DNA of 64,000 nucleotides, taken from assembly GCA_033980235.1 (NCBI GenBank), contig CM067070.1, forward strand, positions 30,250,394 through 30,314,393, given 5' to 3'. This document shows, one piece after another, positions 10,661 through 21,229 of this stretch. Positions within the stretch are counted from its first letter, which is position 1, and each line of letters starts with the position of its first letter. A model generated the notes under the pieces. That model was given only the letters and a program-made list of their open reading frames with translations, did not search any database and was not told where the DNA came from. Both the position numbers and the translations under genes were made by a program. The DNA is from Diadema setosum (taxonomy: Eukaryota > Echinodermata > Echinoidea > Diadematoida > Diadematidae).

Positions 10661-12010
10661 CAGTGCACTCCCGTTAAAACGAAATGCTCAGGACCGGCGT
10701 TTTTTTTTTTTCTTTTTTTTCGTTTTAACGAAATTTCGTTGTAACCGAACAAATATAATATGCAATGTATAACGAAAAGAAGGAAACCACGCATAAAAAA
10801 AAAAATTGTTTGTTGAATCCTCATCATACGCTGGAAAGCTATGTGAAATGGGAGAATACCTTTTTAATTTCGTTTAAATATTACATTTTAAAAAGAGCAT
10901 AAAGTTGTTTGTGTTGTCACACATGTGTAGAAAATGACGGTGTAGGATTTGGTTACAGTTCGCTATTCCAAAGGTTCTTTTCTTACCAAAGTACGTTACT
11001 CCGAAGACTCCTTATTCCGAAGTTTCGCCATTCCCGGGATTCCGATGGTTTGTTTAAGTGAAGGTTCGCATTTCCGCAGAATCATTATTCCGAAAGTTCA
11101 TAATTTGGATCAAAATAATATATTGTTCATTTTCCGAAGGTTCGTTAATCTGAAAATGAAATGAGGTTCGTCATTCTGAAGGTTTATAAATCAAAAAAAC
11201 AAAAAGGTTCACTAGTCAGAAAGTCCGTTGTTCGAAAGGCTTTTTCATCCGAAAATGAAATAAGGTTCGTTATTCCGAAGAAATTTTGTTAATGAAAAAA
11301 AAATGAGAAAGGTTTGTTATTTCGAAGATTTATTTATCTTAAGACGATTATACAGATTGCAATTCTTAAGTTTTGTTAGTGTACTCTCCTTTTTCCACCA
11401 TGGATTAACGATACTTTTTGTAATGTTCCGATTAACGAACGTTTTGAATTCCTGTCATTTTCGGACTAACGAACCGTATAAGAATAAGAATAAGGACCAT
11501 ATTTTATTATCGAATTAACAAACATTTGGAATAACGCCAAAATGTGCTTAATAACAAACCCTCTTTCATTTCCGAACTCACGGACATTTAGTTGTATCAG
11601 AATCTGTGTGTTTTGCATTAAAGGACTTCGCAACAATGAAACAAACCTTATCTGAATTCAAATTATTTTATTACAACAACGCAAGTTCCCCTCGGAAACA
11701 GTGCGTGATACACGGAGTGAACATTCAATGATGCGTTCGCTCATGCAGAGACGCTTTAATAATGCTTGTTCCGCTGCGCATTTTCGAATGCGATCCGCAT
11801 TTCGTTATAACGGAGCTCATTTCTTTTGTTTTTCTTTGTCAGTGGCGCTCAGAAAAGACTTCGTGATAACGAAAATTTTGTTATAACCGTCTTCGTTATA
11901 AGCGAATTTTGTACCATAGACTTTAATGGCGATAATTTTGGGACCAGAAGTTTTGATTCGTTATAACGAAATTTCGTTATAACCGTGTTCGTTGTAACGG
12001 GAGTGCACTG
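10661..12010. mobile_element. pogo/Tigger-like non-autonomous element, 1350 bp
   Basis: CAGTGCACTCCCGTTA at the left and TAACGGGAGTGCACTG at the right are perfect 16-bp inverted ends flanked by TA (10659-10660 and 12011-12012). Subterminal TTCGTTATAACGAA words are typical of pogo-like TIRs. The interior is filled by reiterated AAGGTTCGTTATTCCGAA words (10950-11300) and their inverse (11420-11580). No DDE transposase is visible. Confidence 0.8.
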
Positions 12011-12369
12011 TATCTTTATTTGTGTACTTCGTCTCTGTCTTAATTTGCTTTCTTTGCATTGTTTCATCAATTTTGTAACTATTTTACTGTTATGCCGTTA
12101 ACGCTCATTTCAGAATTGCCCTACTGCATTATTGGGCATATTAACAACTATAGTATATCAAGGATGTGGGAAGAGATTGTCACCTCCTTGGTATGATCAC
12201 TGCAGAACATTACCTCCCTTGACAATTACTCATTATTAAAATTAGGCTCCAAACAATCACCCCTCTTACAATAACTCTCCCCCAGAAAATTACGTCTCTC
12301 ATTGTTATTTTCGAACACGTTAGCTATTTGAATTAAAAAAAAAAACATTTTTGCATATCGTCTGGTTTT

Positions 12370-12627
12370 GGTCGAGACCTAACTTCAGGTTTTAAACATC
12401 TTTTGGGTGAGAATATTTTCCAACTCAATAAACAAATCCACTCCTACCCTACAAGAAATGCCTCCAATATTCATCTTATAAATCCCAGAACTTGTTTAGC
12501 TAAAAAGTCAATCCGGCACACTGGCCCAGACGTATGGAACTCTTTACCATCTCAGTCCCGTGCAATTCGCACGATTGGTTCCTTTAAAAGATGTGTTAAA
12601 CATATGCTTGTTGCTAAATATCAGTGA
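12370..12627 (+). pseudogene. LINE ORF2 C-terminus (CR1/L2/Jockey-like)
   Basis: The frame reads GFKHLLGENIF, then IHSYPTRNASNIHL, RTCLAKKSI, GPDVWNSLPSQ and GSFKRCVKHMLVAKYQ before a stop. The order HxYxTR, RTxxxKxSI, GPxxWNxLP and FKxxhK is the conserved C-terminal tail of CR1/L2/Jockey-clade ORF2 proteins. It has no start of its own and continues from the fragment at 10030-10167. The authentic stop is followed by a 3' UTR ending in a short tandem tail. The fragment lacks endonuclease and RT domains. Confidence 0.8.
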
Positions 12628-13300
12628 CTTAATTAACATATCCAGAACATGAATTTTTTTTTTGTTGCTTGAAGCATCTTCATTCTATGTTGTACCCTGC
12701 CTTCTGTTGCAGGCATGTCATGGAATGTTTCTCTATTTTTATATACAGATGTAACTGGTCCGTACGTTGCTACACCCAGCCGTTACCTGGCAACAGGGTG
12801 TATGCACCTGCAATAGTGTTGTATTTGCACAGTGTGTTATTGTACAGTGAACGAGGAGTCTTTCTATTTCTCTCTCTCTCTCTCCTGTTCTTTCTCACCA
12901 TCTTTCACTATCGCTGTCCCCTTCTTCTTTGTTTTTCTTTCTTAGCATCACCTGCGCACATGTCTGTGTATGTTTTGTTGTGTAACTGTTTTTGTTGTGT
13001 AAAACTAGTTTGTCTTGTTGTAGTTAAGTAAACCGACAGCTGGTTGAAACTGTTTATTCATTTATCTGTGTATGAGGCCCCAATATCAAGCTCGGCTTAC
13101 TGGGGATCCTCCTGTATGGTACCTTGACTTTTTGTTTATTATCATTATGCCTTCGCTCTTTGTCACTAAGATCTGATTACCTGTCATGTGCAAAATCAGC
13201 CATGAATTATTATGAATCATATGTTTATTTCTGAAAGTGATCAGAGTTGATTATATTGTGCCATACAGAAACAATAAAATGAAATGAAATGAAATGAAAT
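12628..13300 (+). mobile_element. LINE 3' UTR with (AAATG)n tail
   Basis: Sequence downstream of the ORF2 stop ends in AATAAAATGAAATGAAATG, a short tandem 3' tail as seen in CR1/L2-like LINEs. The 120-codon frame at 12669-13031 lies within this UTR and has no recognisable product. Confidence 0.65.
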
Positions 13301-14107
13301 AATTAGAAACCCCTTACGAAATATTAAAGAGCATGTTATTCCAAGAAGGATTCATTTTTTTGAGAAAAAAAAATACTCTTGAAATGGCCGGGATAAAACA
13401 AAGTAGCCCTATAATGTAAAAAGGATTCTGTCAACTACAACTCTCCCTAGATCTATTCAAAAAGAGGGTGCAGGACAAAAGACTTCGTTAACAACTAGGG
13501 TGTTTTGTAAAAAAAAATAAATAAATAAATAAAAAAATACCATTAAACTCGTAATATTTTACTCGTTCTAATGAGACTAACTTATATTTGAACTGGATTT
13601 CCTCTTAAAGTGTCGAGAACATTCAATTTGAAAACTAGCACAATTCTACTTGTATGTAAAACAAACTGTAATTTTACTCTCATGACAGATTAGGGCACCT
13701 TTTGATAAAAGTTGCCAGTTATGACATCTTGTTAGTATCTAATAATTTCAATAAAACCATGGGTTCTGCTTGATTGATAAGCTCGAGTCACTGACCTGTT
13801 ACCATGGACCTGCTTTGATCGACCTACAACGATTGGTAATTGTGTGGAACTGACAGCTTGTCAGGACTGATAACTTTCATAAAACCGTGCCCGGATCCTA
13901 TCAGAAATTATGGCTTTATATCGAAGAGTCCCTCGCTAATGTTAAGGGAATATGAATTGCAGTGAAATCAACTCTCCTTTTCTTATGTTTATCGTCTATC
14001 ATGTGTTATAACGGTAGAAAATAAATGACAAGCCAAAAGAGTGATGACAGTGTAAGAGAAAGGTGCATCTTCTGATATGGTGTTATGAACTTATGGAAAA
14101 TATACGA
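13301..14107. other. Unassigned DNA inside the Harbinger-like element
   Basis: I see no coding frame or clear repeat. It is AT-rich with A-runs near 13510-13540. It separates the LINE tail from the right minisatellite arm. Confidence 0.5.
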
Positions 14108-14646
14108 CGGGTGGTAACTTTCGGGGGGCGGGGAGGGAGGGTTGTCCAGTAGGTAAGTATCAGGAGGGGGCGGGGGGGGGTTCGGGGTATTATTAATGGG
14201 GGGGGGGTAGTAATCCGGGTGGTAGTTATCCTGGGGGTAGTTATCCGGGGAGTAATTATCCGGGTGGTAGTTATCCGGGGGGTAGTTCTCCGGGGGGTAG
14301 TTACCCAGGGGGTAGTTCTCCGGGGGGTAGTTATCCAGGGGGTAGTTATCCGGGGGGTAGTTATCCAGGGGGTAGTTATCCGGGTGGTAGTTATCTGGGG
14401 GGTAGTTACCCAGGGGGTAGTTATCCGGGGGGTAGATGTCCTAGGGGTAATTGCCCTTGGGGGTAGTTGCCCTAGGAAGGTAGATGACCGGGTGGTAGTT
14501 TTCCTAGGGGGTAATGGCCCTGGAGGGTGATTGCCCTAGGAGGGTAGTTGTCCGGGGGGTAGTTGCCCTAAGGGGGAATAGACCTGGGGGGTAATTATCC
14601 GGGTGGTAGTTATCCGGAGGGTAGTTGCCCAGGGGGTAAGTGCCCG
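14108..14646. repeat. 15-bp minisatellite array, right arm (inverted)
   Basis: Units GGTAGTTATCCGGGG and variants repeat about 33 times, as the inverse of the 9236-10006 array. From 14220 the plus strand reads Gly-Gly-Ser-Tyr-Pro or Gly-Gly-Ser-Ser-Pro units without a stop for about 80 codons. Confidence 0.95.
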
Positions 14647-14714
14647 GATACGCTCCATTACGTCTGGTGCCTCCAACTGTTCCTAGCCTGGACCTTCAGA
14701 GAAAAAAAAAAGCC

Positions 14715-14923
14715 AGAGGCAAACGCCGGGACTTTAATATCCCGGAAGTTCGATGAGAAGCTGATTATACAACCCGAACTGCCCTCGTCTTCGGATCCAG
14801 GCCCTGGTCCACATCGTTCTTCGATGTTTTCCTCTCCTCCGTTTTCTCTTCTTGGATGTATTTGGCGATTGCCAGCTGGTTTAGGTCATACTCATGTTGA
14901 TGAACAGCTAGAAGATATTGCAT
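14715..14923 (-). pseudogene. Harbinger-like transposase N-terminal fragment
   Basis: On the minus strand an ATG at 14923 opens MQYLLAVHQHEYDLNQLAIA, then a Glu/Lys-rich stretch, then GLDPKTRAVRV. A frame change then gives LYNQLLIEL. In PIF/Harbinger transposases an acidic or basic N-terminus is followed by a Arg-Val-Trp-Val-Arg-Pro-Trp-type block and then a Tyr-x-x-Leu-x-x-Glu-Leu motif. The Trp-Val-Arg-Pro block appears to be deleted here at the frameshift. The DDE domain is missing and the minisatellite begins about 70 bp further on. It reads inward from the right TIR, about 375 bp inside it, as expected. The assignment is from motif order only. Confidence 0.45.
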
Positions 14924-15299
14924 CTGAAATCTCTGAGCGTCCTCCGTTTCTGATGACCAACTGATAAATGCTACCTGTGCTGTCCAGATTTGCTGTGCGA
15001 ATTCGGACGAACGGCGAACGAATGAGAAGCGAACGCAGAGCGACCACAACTTTCGATCAGCGGGCGCTAAGCGACCACAAAGCGTATTGTCATTCCGTTC
15101 GTCATCCGCTCAAGATTTTGGGCATGTCCAAAATCAAAATTTGTCTCCGGCGGATCTCTGCGAATCTCTGCGAAGAGCTAGCGGATACAGCGAACGCCAA
15201 GCGGGTCACGAACGATGAGCAACGGATGTGAGCGTATCTCCAAATTTTCGGATCCGCTGGGCATTCGTTGGCTAGATACGCTCTAGTGTGACGGGGGCT

Positions 15300-15490
15300 T
15301 TACGGATCTAGCCGTCTACTCCTAAAGTCCTAAATCCTATTCCTACACCTATGTCTACCACCTATCTATTCCTAGTTACTGGACTGTTGTATCACTTTTC
15401 CATATAAACGGGCAAAAGTTGTAATTCTTCGTGACATGGTTACTAAACTAGGCCACAGTTTTGTGAGAACCCAATAAGATATGAAAATAT
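15300..15490. repeat. Middle piece of the old repeat (CTACTCCTAAAGTCC family)
   Basis: CTACTCCTAAAGTCCTAAAT, TCTACCACCTAT and GTTGTATCAC occur in the same order at 54790-54860 and, inverted, at 29465-29560. The match to 54860-54960 continues through GACATGGTT(A/G)CTAAA. The left side joins 8560-8715 across the Harbinger-like element, and the right side joins 21005 across the next element. Confidence 0.7.
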
Positions 15491-15833
15491 GTGTGGCGCT
15501 CCGACAAAATGAGTCATAAGTCGCACGGGGAGTTTTCCCGTAATGAGCCGAAAATGAAGGGGAAGCACTCCTCGGGTCGAAATTTTTTTATGACGGATTT
15601 TGATTCCTTTATGTTTTATCTGTTTGTACAGAAAATTTCATCGTGTGAAAATGAGTACAAGTGTCCCAAATCACCGCTTTTCTGAGACAATTTTTTTCGG
15701 TTACATTTTTTTTCGAACGCTCGCCTTTGCGTTGCGTTTCGCACCTATTGTTCTTGCCAGATCGAGACTCCGCCTCCGTTGCTAGGGTGTATGCTAATGA
15801 GGCATTGCTCTTGACCCCTTTGAAGACAAAACA

Positions 15834-15884
15834 AAGCATGGTGCGCGCGGCGGCGTCGGCGGCCAAGCGGCGAGGGCTATAGAA
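15834..15884. other. GC-rich island
   Basis: GTGCGCGCGGCGGCGTCGGC and the bases after it are strongly GC-rich against AT-rich surroundings. A similar patch lies at 20520-20620 near the other end of the same element. No coding frame is assigned. Confidence 0.4.
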
Positions 15885-16762
15885 TTACGCAATAATAGTG
15901 AGCTGACCAAGGCTATTGATTGCATGACCAGCGAGTTTCGTTTGATACATGCACTCCATTTCAATGAGTGGTGATTGACATGACGCCCAAATCGCACTGA
16001 AAAAAAAAAAATAATTCCAACGAACGATCACGCAAAATGTATGATACTTTATCTATGAGCTAATACAATGATCACATATCGAACTCGAAACCTTTTTATG
16101 CGTGTGTGTACTTTTACAACGGTTATTAATTGGCCTCATTAATGAATTTGTTCAAATATTCATAACTTTCGTTCCCTGGTACGTGACTTGCTGTTTAGAG
16201 TTCATCTCTGGAGATATAGTAGGGCCTAAGTTGTCAATTATTCTCGTTTTTATAAAGTCGACAATTTGTGTGATAATTCGCCAAATGTATGTAATGCGTA
16301 CTATTATTTCCCTGGTTAATGAAACTTATTGCCTTATTTCTTATGATGGTTTGGGCCGTGACGGCATGGAGAGAAATCGGAAGACAAACATTATTAATGC
16401 CCAGATAGCTCGTGTTCCCTTTGGAGGATATTCTGACTCTAGTCATCTGTGTATTTTTTAGAAGTAGGACCTATTTGAGAAAGGGACAGAAAGCTGTGTC
16501 GCTACTCAAAAGTGTGCTTCTTCATTTTGTTTTGTTATTTAATCAGAATGTTTGTAATGATAGCTGATTGCCGTGTATTGCGTGTAGCTGACATGTGAGA
16601 GGTCAAGTCTGCAAAGAATTGGGTTGGCTAACAGCTTTGCCAAGTAGCAGCGCTAATTGCCCATTGAATTGCGTATTCTGAGGAATTTCGAATGAAAGAA
16701 CTCGGACGGCAATGTTCACGCCTTGTATCCGAGTAAACCCCGCATCAACGAAGCTTTAAACA

Positions 16763-17062
16763 ATGAAAGGTAAACTTCCTTGCTATCAAGGGGTGGATAA
16801 TCACGCAACCAGTATTCTTTCTTCGCCATTGATAGCAGAATCAGTGACGGAATGGAGCAACAGTGTTGGAGGATCGGCATTATGTCTGCTAATTTGTAAA
16901 GGAATTTTTCAGTCTCCTTTTGTGTTCAGAACCACAGTCAGTGACGCTAACTTACTCTATCTCCTACAAGCTATCGTTACCATCTTAAAACGTGAATTTT
17001 ATGAAAGGCTAAAAGTGATCACGGAATCAGTTCTTCCGCGTGACACATGCAGGCTTTTATAA
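16763..17062 (+). other. Open frame of unknown status
   Basis: A 99-codon ATG frame starts MKGKLPCYQGVDNHATS and has mixed composition without microsatellite bias. I recognise no domain or signal peptide. It lies inside the 15491-21004 element, about 1.3 kb from the left end, so a decayed transposase exon is possible. A chance frame is at least as likely. Confidence 0.12.
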
Positions 17063-17184
17063 TAGCATACCAAGCTTAAATCGTGTACCTGTATAGAAAG
17101 GGCGGGGATACACACTTATCGCTATCATCCGGATTTGAGAGTGATACACTCTACTACTTTTCTTCATCTTTCCCCCGACAAAGA

Positions 17185-17250
17185 CCATGGTAATTCAAAA
17201 CAAACAAACAAAAAAACAAACAAACAAACATACAAACAAACAAACAAGCA
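17185..17250. repeat. (CAAA)n-type microsatellite
   Basis: Repeated AAACAAAC units with a few interruptions. Confidence 0.9.
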
Positions 17251-17991
17251 GTTGATTTATATCAGAACGTAGAGATTTTTTGTGTTTCATGTATATATAG
17301 GTCATCTCTTGATGTATAGTAGGCATTTGTTGTCGTTTTTACAGCGTTTCCTAATAAATGCCTATAGCGAAAACCCAACAAAACTTCTATCAAGGAGGGA
17401 AGGGAACTTAAATTTAAATATCACATAGTTTACAGAAATCAGACATGTAAATAAGGCAATCATATACATCCGCACGGCCGATTGTAATCTCTTACTTTGA
17501 TTATCAAACATGATCGCCTGCATTTACATGCTTTTTTCTAATTTCTTGAAGTTTGCCTGATTTTCTCTCTTTTTTTTTAACAATTGCTCGAAGCATTTAA
17601 AAATCGTAACACAGTCTGCTATCCCACAACATAATATTCCATTTGATTTGTCACTTATTGTTGGTCGGGTGACGCCAAATGTTGGAATCTCGAGCGATGA
17701 TACACGGCATTTTGTTTGTTGGTTTTCGTCTCATCGCTCAAAAGAATTTTGACTACGATTACAAGACATAACTGATGGTTTACAGAAGTGATCATCAATT
17801 CAGTAAGGATATAGTCAAGTCATGAATTCACTTTACCCATCATGACTGTCTAATCGAACTACGACATTGTTTGGGTAACCGCGCCTTTTTATTCTCATAG
17901 TTCAAACTAATTCTTGACATAATCAAAACTAATAATTCTTTATTAAATTTCTCAAAATACTCAAAAGACGGCTTAAGTCAAAACTTTCTAC

Positions 17992-18016
17992 AAAGATTGC
18001 CTATACGGCAATCTTT
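17992..18016. other. Perfect 10-bp hairpin
   Basis: AAAGATTGCC, a TATAC loop, then GGCAATCTTT. It sits between inverted 12-bp words TAATCGAACTAC (17851) and GTAGTTCGATTA (18128). Function unknown. Confidence 0.6.
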
Positions 18017-19800
18017 ACTAGCCTAAACAAGTTTTCTAGAGCTATCAGTTCCCCCTATACGTATGACAATGACTTCGATCGCGTTTTGAACTTGCATCGA
18101 ACTACTTTCAAAACAGCTATTACCTTTGTAGTTCGATTAATAAACCAGCCTTTTGAATTCATAATCAACATTCGTAATCGTAACAATACAGTAACATAGT
18201 ACTGCATGTCAATAAAAGTTGGAAAATGTAAATGCTATAATAGTAACGCAAAAAAAAAAAATGAGTAACGATTATCTTCATACATTGTAATTCCTAGTGA
18301 TGTCGATACGAAAATGACACATGGTTTGGTTCAAGCAAATAAAAGTAACAAGGAATGGAATATACTTCTAATGATAGTACCACGCCGTACAATGCATTTC
18401 ACTGTATTTTGTAACATTTGGTTACGTTACTGCGCGCTTTTCGTACGGAAAATAAAAGGCAGATTGGTGCTATTATCATGCTAACACGCAGCGCATTCAA
18501 AATTTTTTTTGAAATACACGTATACAATATAATGTTTTAGTATACGGTTTGAAACTTTGAATTTGCGAGTCCTTTATGAAATTATAAGCAGGGTTATTAC
18601 ATTATCAAGCAAAAATTAAAGTATTTAGGGATTCGGATTTGCGCAGGAGACTAACAGTGCTATAAATTATATGGCGATCGTTCGCAACAGAGACAATCCT
18701 CTTCAATAGATATACAATGTAATTCTGTTTTCATGAATTGAAAGAGAAACGAAAAGAAGTCAACTTTTTAACTTCATTTAGCTTTCTCACCAGTTGAACT
18801 TGATTTGATCTGCCATGCATGATATTGCTGTGTGCTCTATTAATTATATTAAATCATTTAGTAGGCGTGCTTGTTTTTTATGCAGAATATCACAGGTAAG
18901 TTTAATTCATTGAAGTTCATAATGTTTGTACATATGGCGTGTTCGTTGTTTTCTATTTTCATTTTTATAATATATCACGTGTCCATTATCTGATTCTGAC
19001 CACAAAAATATGGCGACTGTTTAAATGCGGAGCATGTACTGGAAAACTGTAACGTCTCCTGCCAGTATAGACAAACTAATTTCTAGTCTATCCCCGCTTA
19101 AAATTGAAATGAAATTGAACAAAAAACAAAAAAAAAACAAAACGAAGTTCGACTTTCAGTAGATTTCAACCGTTTTGTATAGTGCCTGATTCATGTAATG
19201 GATACAATTCTTTAGCACATTGATAAGCAAGCACACAACTTTCGTGAATAGATGTGTCGTAATGATTGCATCTCATGGAAGAAAACTCGTCTCCTTGCCT
19301 GAATTTTAGCTTCTTCCTGTTCAAGCTCGCGTGAAAGAAATAGTTGAACATCAATCGCAGTCATTAAGAGAGGCACATCCTTAGAAATAAGCACAGGAGT
19401 ACCGACACATACTACGAAATAAAAACGGGCCTTTTATCGCTATTGACAACGCATGACATTGAAATGCTTTTTTTTTTTCCTTTGGGGAGGGGGGTAATAC
19501 AATTGATTATTCTGAAGGTTCGTTAATCACACAATGAAATATGGTTTGCTATTAGCTTAGGTTCGTTAACAAGAAATTAAATGCGGTTCCTTTCCGGTAG
19601 TTCCTTTACCCGAAAGTAATCAAGCAATCATTTTTTTTTTCTGATAAGGTTTGTGAATACAAAACGAAGTGCAGAAGGCCTAAGTATTAATTCCGAATAC
19701 TTTTCAGTATTATCATTTATGATCCACTTCTCAAACGCAGAAAGATTGTAACTGCACATGTGATGTAAAAAAAAATAATTCCGCTTAAGCTACAAGTTAA

Positions 19801-20190
19801 TTGTTTTTTATATGCTATGCTATTAGAAAAGTGACTGAGAATCATTGTAAACCCAACGTGAAGCTGTCAAGCCTACATCAACCTTTGCTTCTGATACGTA
19901 TAATATGTGCAGCATTGGCAAGCGTGATAAGCGATAATTACTGTGCACGCAACGCCTGTAAAGGAAATGTGCCTTTAATATGGTGGGAATTCATGAATGT
20001 TACGGCTGTATACAGCTGCAGCAGAAAAGACGCGAAAGCAGTTTTTGATGCTCTGCAACATTACGACCATGTGCGTAATTTGAGGGTTTTAAATACACGC
20101 AAAGAACACGATCTCAAAAGACGACTATCGTTAATCAACTTCATTGACTTTTTCTACCGATGCTGTCTTTTGAACCCCCGCCTAGAATAG
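19801..20190 (+). other. Open frame of unknown status near the right side of the 5.5-kb element
   Basis: A 129-codon frame includes an even mixture of residues (for example YSCSRKDAKAVFDALQHYD) and ends just at the start of a 150-bp tandem duplication. The first codon is TTG, not ATG. I recognise no family. It may be a transposase remnant or chance. Confidence 0.15.
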
Positions 20191-20478
20191 GTTCTCAGGT
20201 TCTATTTAATAGATATTGGTACTTGCTAAACGCATCCTCTTTAGTTTCCATTGACAACAACATGGGAGGAGAATGGAAGCGATGAACGCCCTCGCTAAAA
20301 GACGCTTCTCGTAAGACGCATTGCGTGCCCGCCTACAATAGGTTCTCAGGTTCTATTTAGGTATTGGTACTTGCTAAACGCATCCTCTTTAGTTTCCATT
20401 GACAACAACATGGGAGGAGAATGGAAGCGATCAACGACCTCGCTAAAAGACGCTTCTCGTAAGACGCATTGCGTGCCT
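20181..20478. repeat. Near-identical 151-bp tandem duplication
   Basis: CCTAGAATAGGTTCTCAGG at 20181 recurs as CCTACAATAGGTTCTCAGG at 20332. The copies are almost identical through AAGACGCATTGCGTGCC, differing by a 5-bp indel and a few bases. This is a recent duplication. Confidence 0.9.
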
Positions 20479-21004
20479 TCTTTTCTTTCTACTGTTTCCT
20501 ATTGTTTGTGAGTTAAAAACTTGCGGCAAACCACAACGCAGCCGACACGGCAACGCGTACCGACTCATTCATGCGGCGGCAGCGGCACGGACACAAACGC
20601 GCCGAAGTTTACATTCGGGCTGCCGTATTGGTCAGAATCGTTAATGATAGACCTGTCCTGCGATTGGTTGATTATCTTTCATACCCAAGCTATCGCCTTA
20701 TACGGTAGTGCGTGCGATGGAGCGTAAACGCCGTCGCTAAGCAGGACAGTTGTATTGTTTCGTCCCGTGAAAGAAAGTTGTGAGCATGAACATAGCCTGA
20801 ACTTTGAGAGCGATTTTCTCCGTTATTTAGAAAATCAACTGACATACCAAACGTGGTTAATATTCGTTTTTATGATCTATAGGGATGTCGAAATGAGTTG
20901 TATTACATATCAGTGTAAAGCTTAGAGTCTGTAGAATTCACTTATAGGCATAACTACGATTTCATTTTTTGCGACTTTTGACTCATTCCGACGGAGCGCC
21001 ACAC

Positions 21005-21065
21005 ATATGTCTCCATAACACAAGATTGGTGACAATTTCTGACATAGTTTGACGTTTAAACCCAT
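21005..21065. repeat. Right piece of the old repeat after the 5.5-kb element
   Basis: CATAACAC and GACAATTTCTGACA align with CATAAAACAC and GCACAATTTCTGACA at 54950-55015, continuing the match that stopped at 15490. Confidence 0.6.
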
Positions 21066-21229
21066 GCAGCATAAATAATGTGATTATTAATGTTTTTCCT
21101 CATTTGTATTCGTTTTTGCATATTACATTCAATCTAATGAATATTCATGATCCATACAGCAACGATTCGTATGACGTCGTTATAACGTCGTTGTGACGTC
21201 GTTACGACGAGTTAACAGCATTACGCGGC

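Larger units (their letters stand above)
8716..15299. mobile_element. PIF/Harbinger-like element, 6.6 kb, with nested insertions
   Basis: The ends are AGCCCCCGTCACACTA and its exact inverse TAGTGTGACGGGGGCT, each flanked by TTA (8713-8715 and 15300-15302). A 3-bp TTA/TWA duplication is the signature of the PIF/Harbinger superfamily. Subterminal regions at both ends are rich in AGCGAATG, GCGGAT and CGAACG words. Transposase remains are confined to an N-terminal fragment near the right end. The rest is replaced by inverted 15-bp minisatellite arrays, a LINE fragment and a pogo-like element. The flanks join into a continuous old repeat seen elsewhere in the window, which supports the boundaries. 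Confidence 0.75.
15491..21004. mobile_element. 5.5-kb TIR element, superfamily unknown
   Basis: GTGTGGCGCTCCGACAAAAT at the left is inverted at the right (ends GGAGCGCCACAC), with similarity continuing through GAGTCA-AAGTCGCA for about 35 bp. ATAT flanks both ends (15487-15490 and 21005-21008). The flanks join to match an uninterrupted copy at 54930-55020 (AAATATGTGT, ACAATTTCTGACA), giving empty-site support. Internal frames such as 16102-16461, 16763-17062 and 19801-20190 show no domain that I recognise. A 4-bp duplication would fit several superfamilies. Confidence 0.65.

Noticed and set aside
12669..13031. 120-codon frame
   Set aside because: It lies in the LINE 3' UTR after the ORF2 stop, is hydrophobic by T-richness and matches nothing known to me.
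16102..16461. 119-codon hydrophobic frame that could look like a membrane protein
   Set aside because: No conserved motif, AT-driven hydrophobicity, and an overlapping opposite-strand frame of similar quality.
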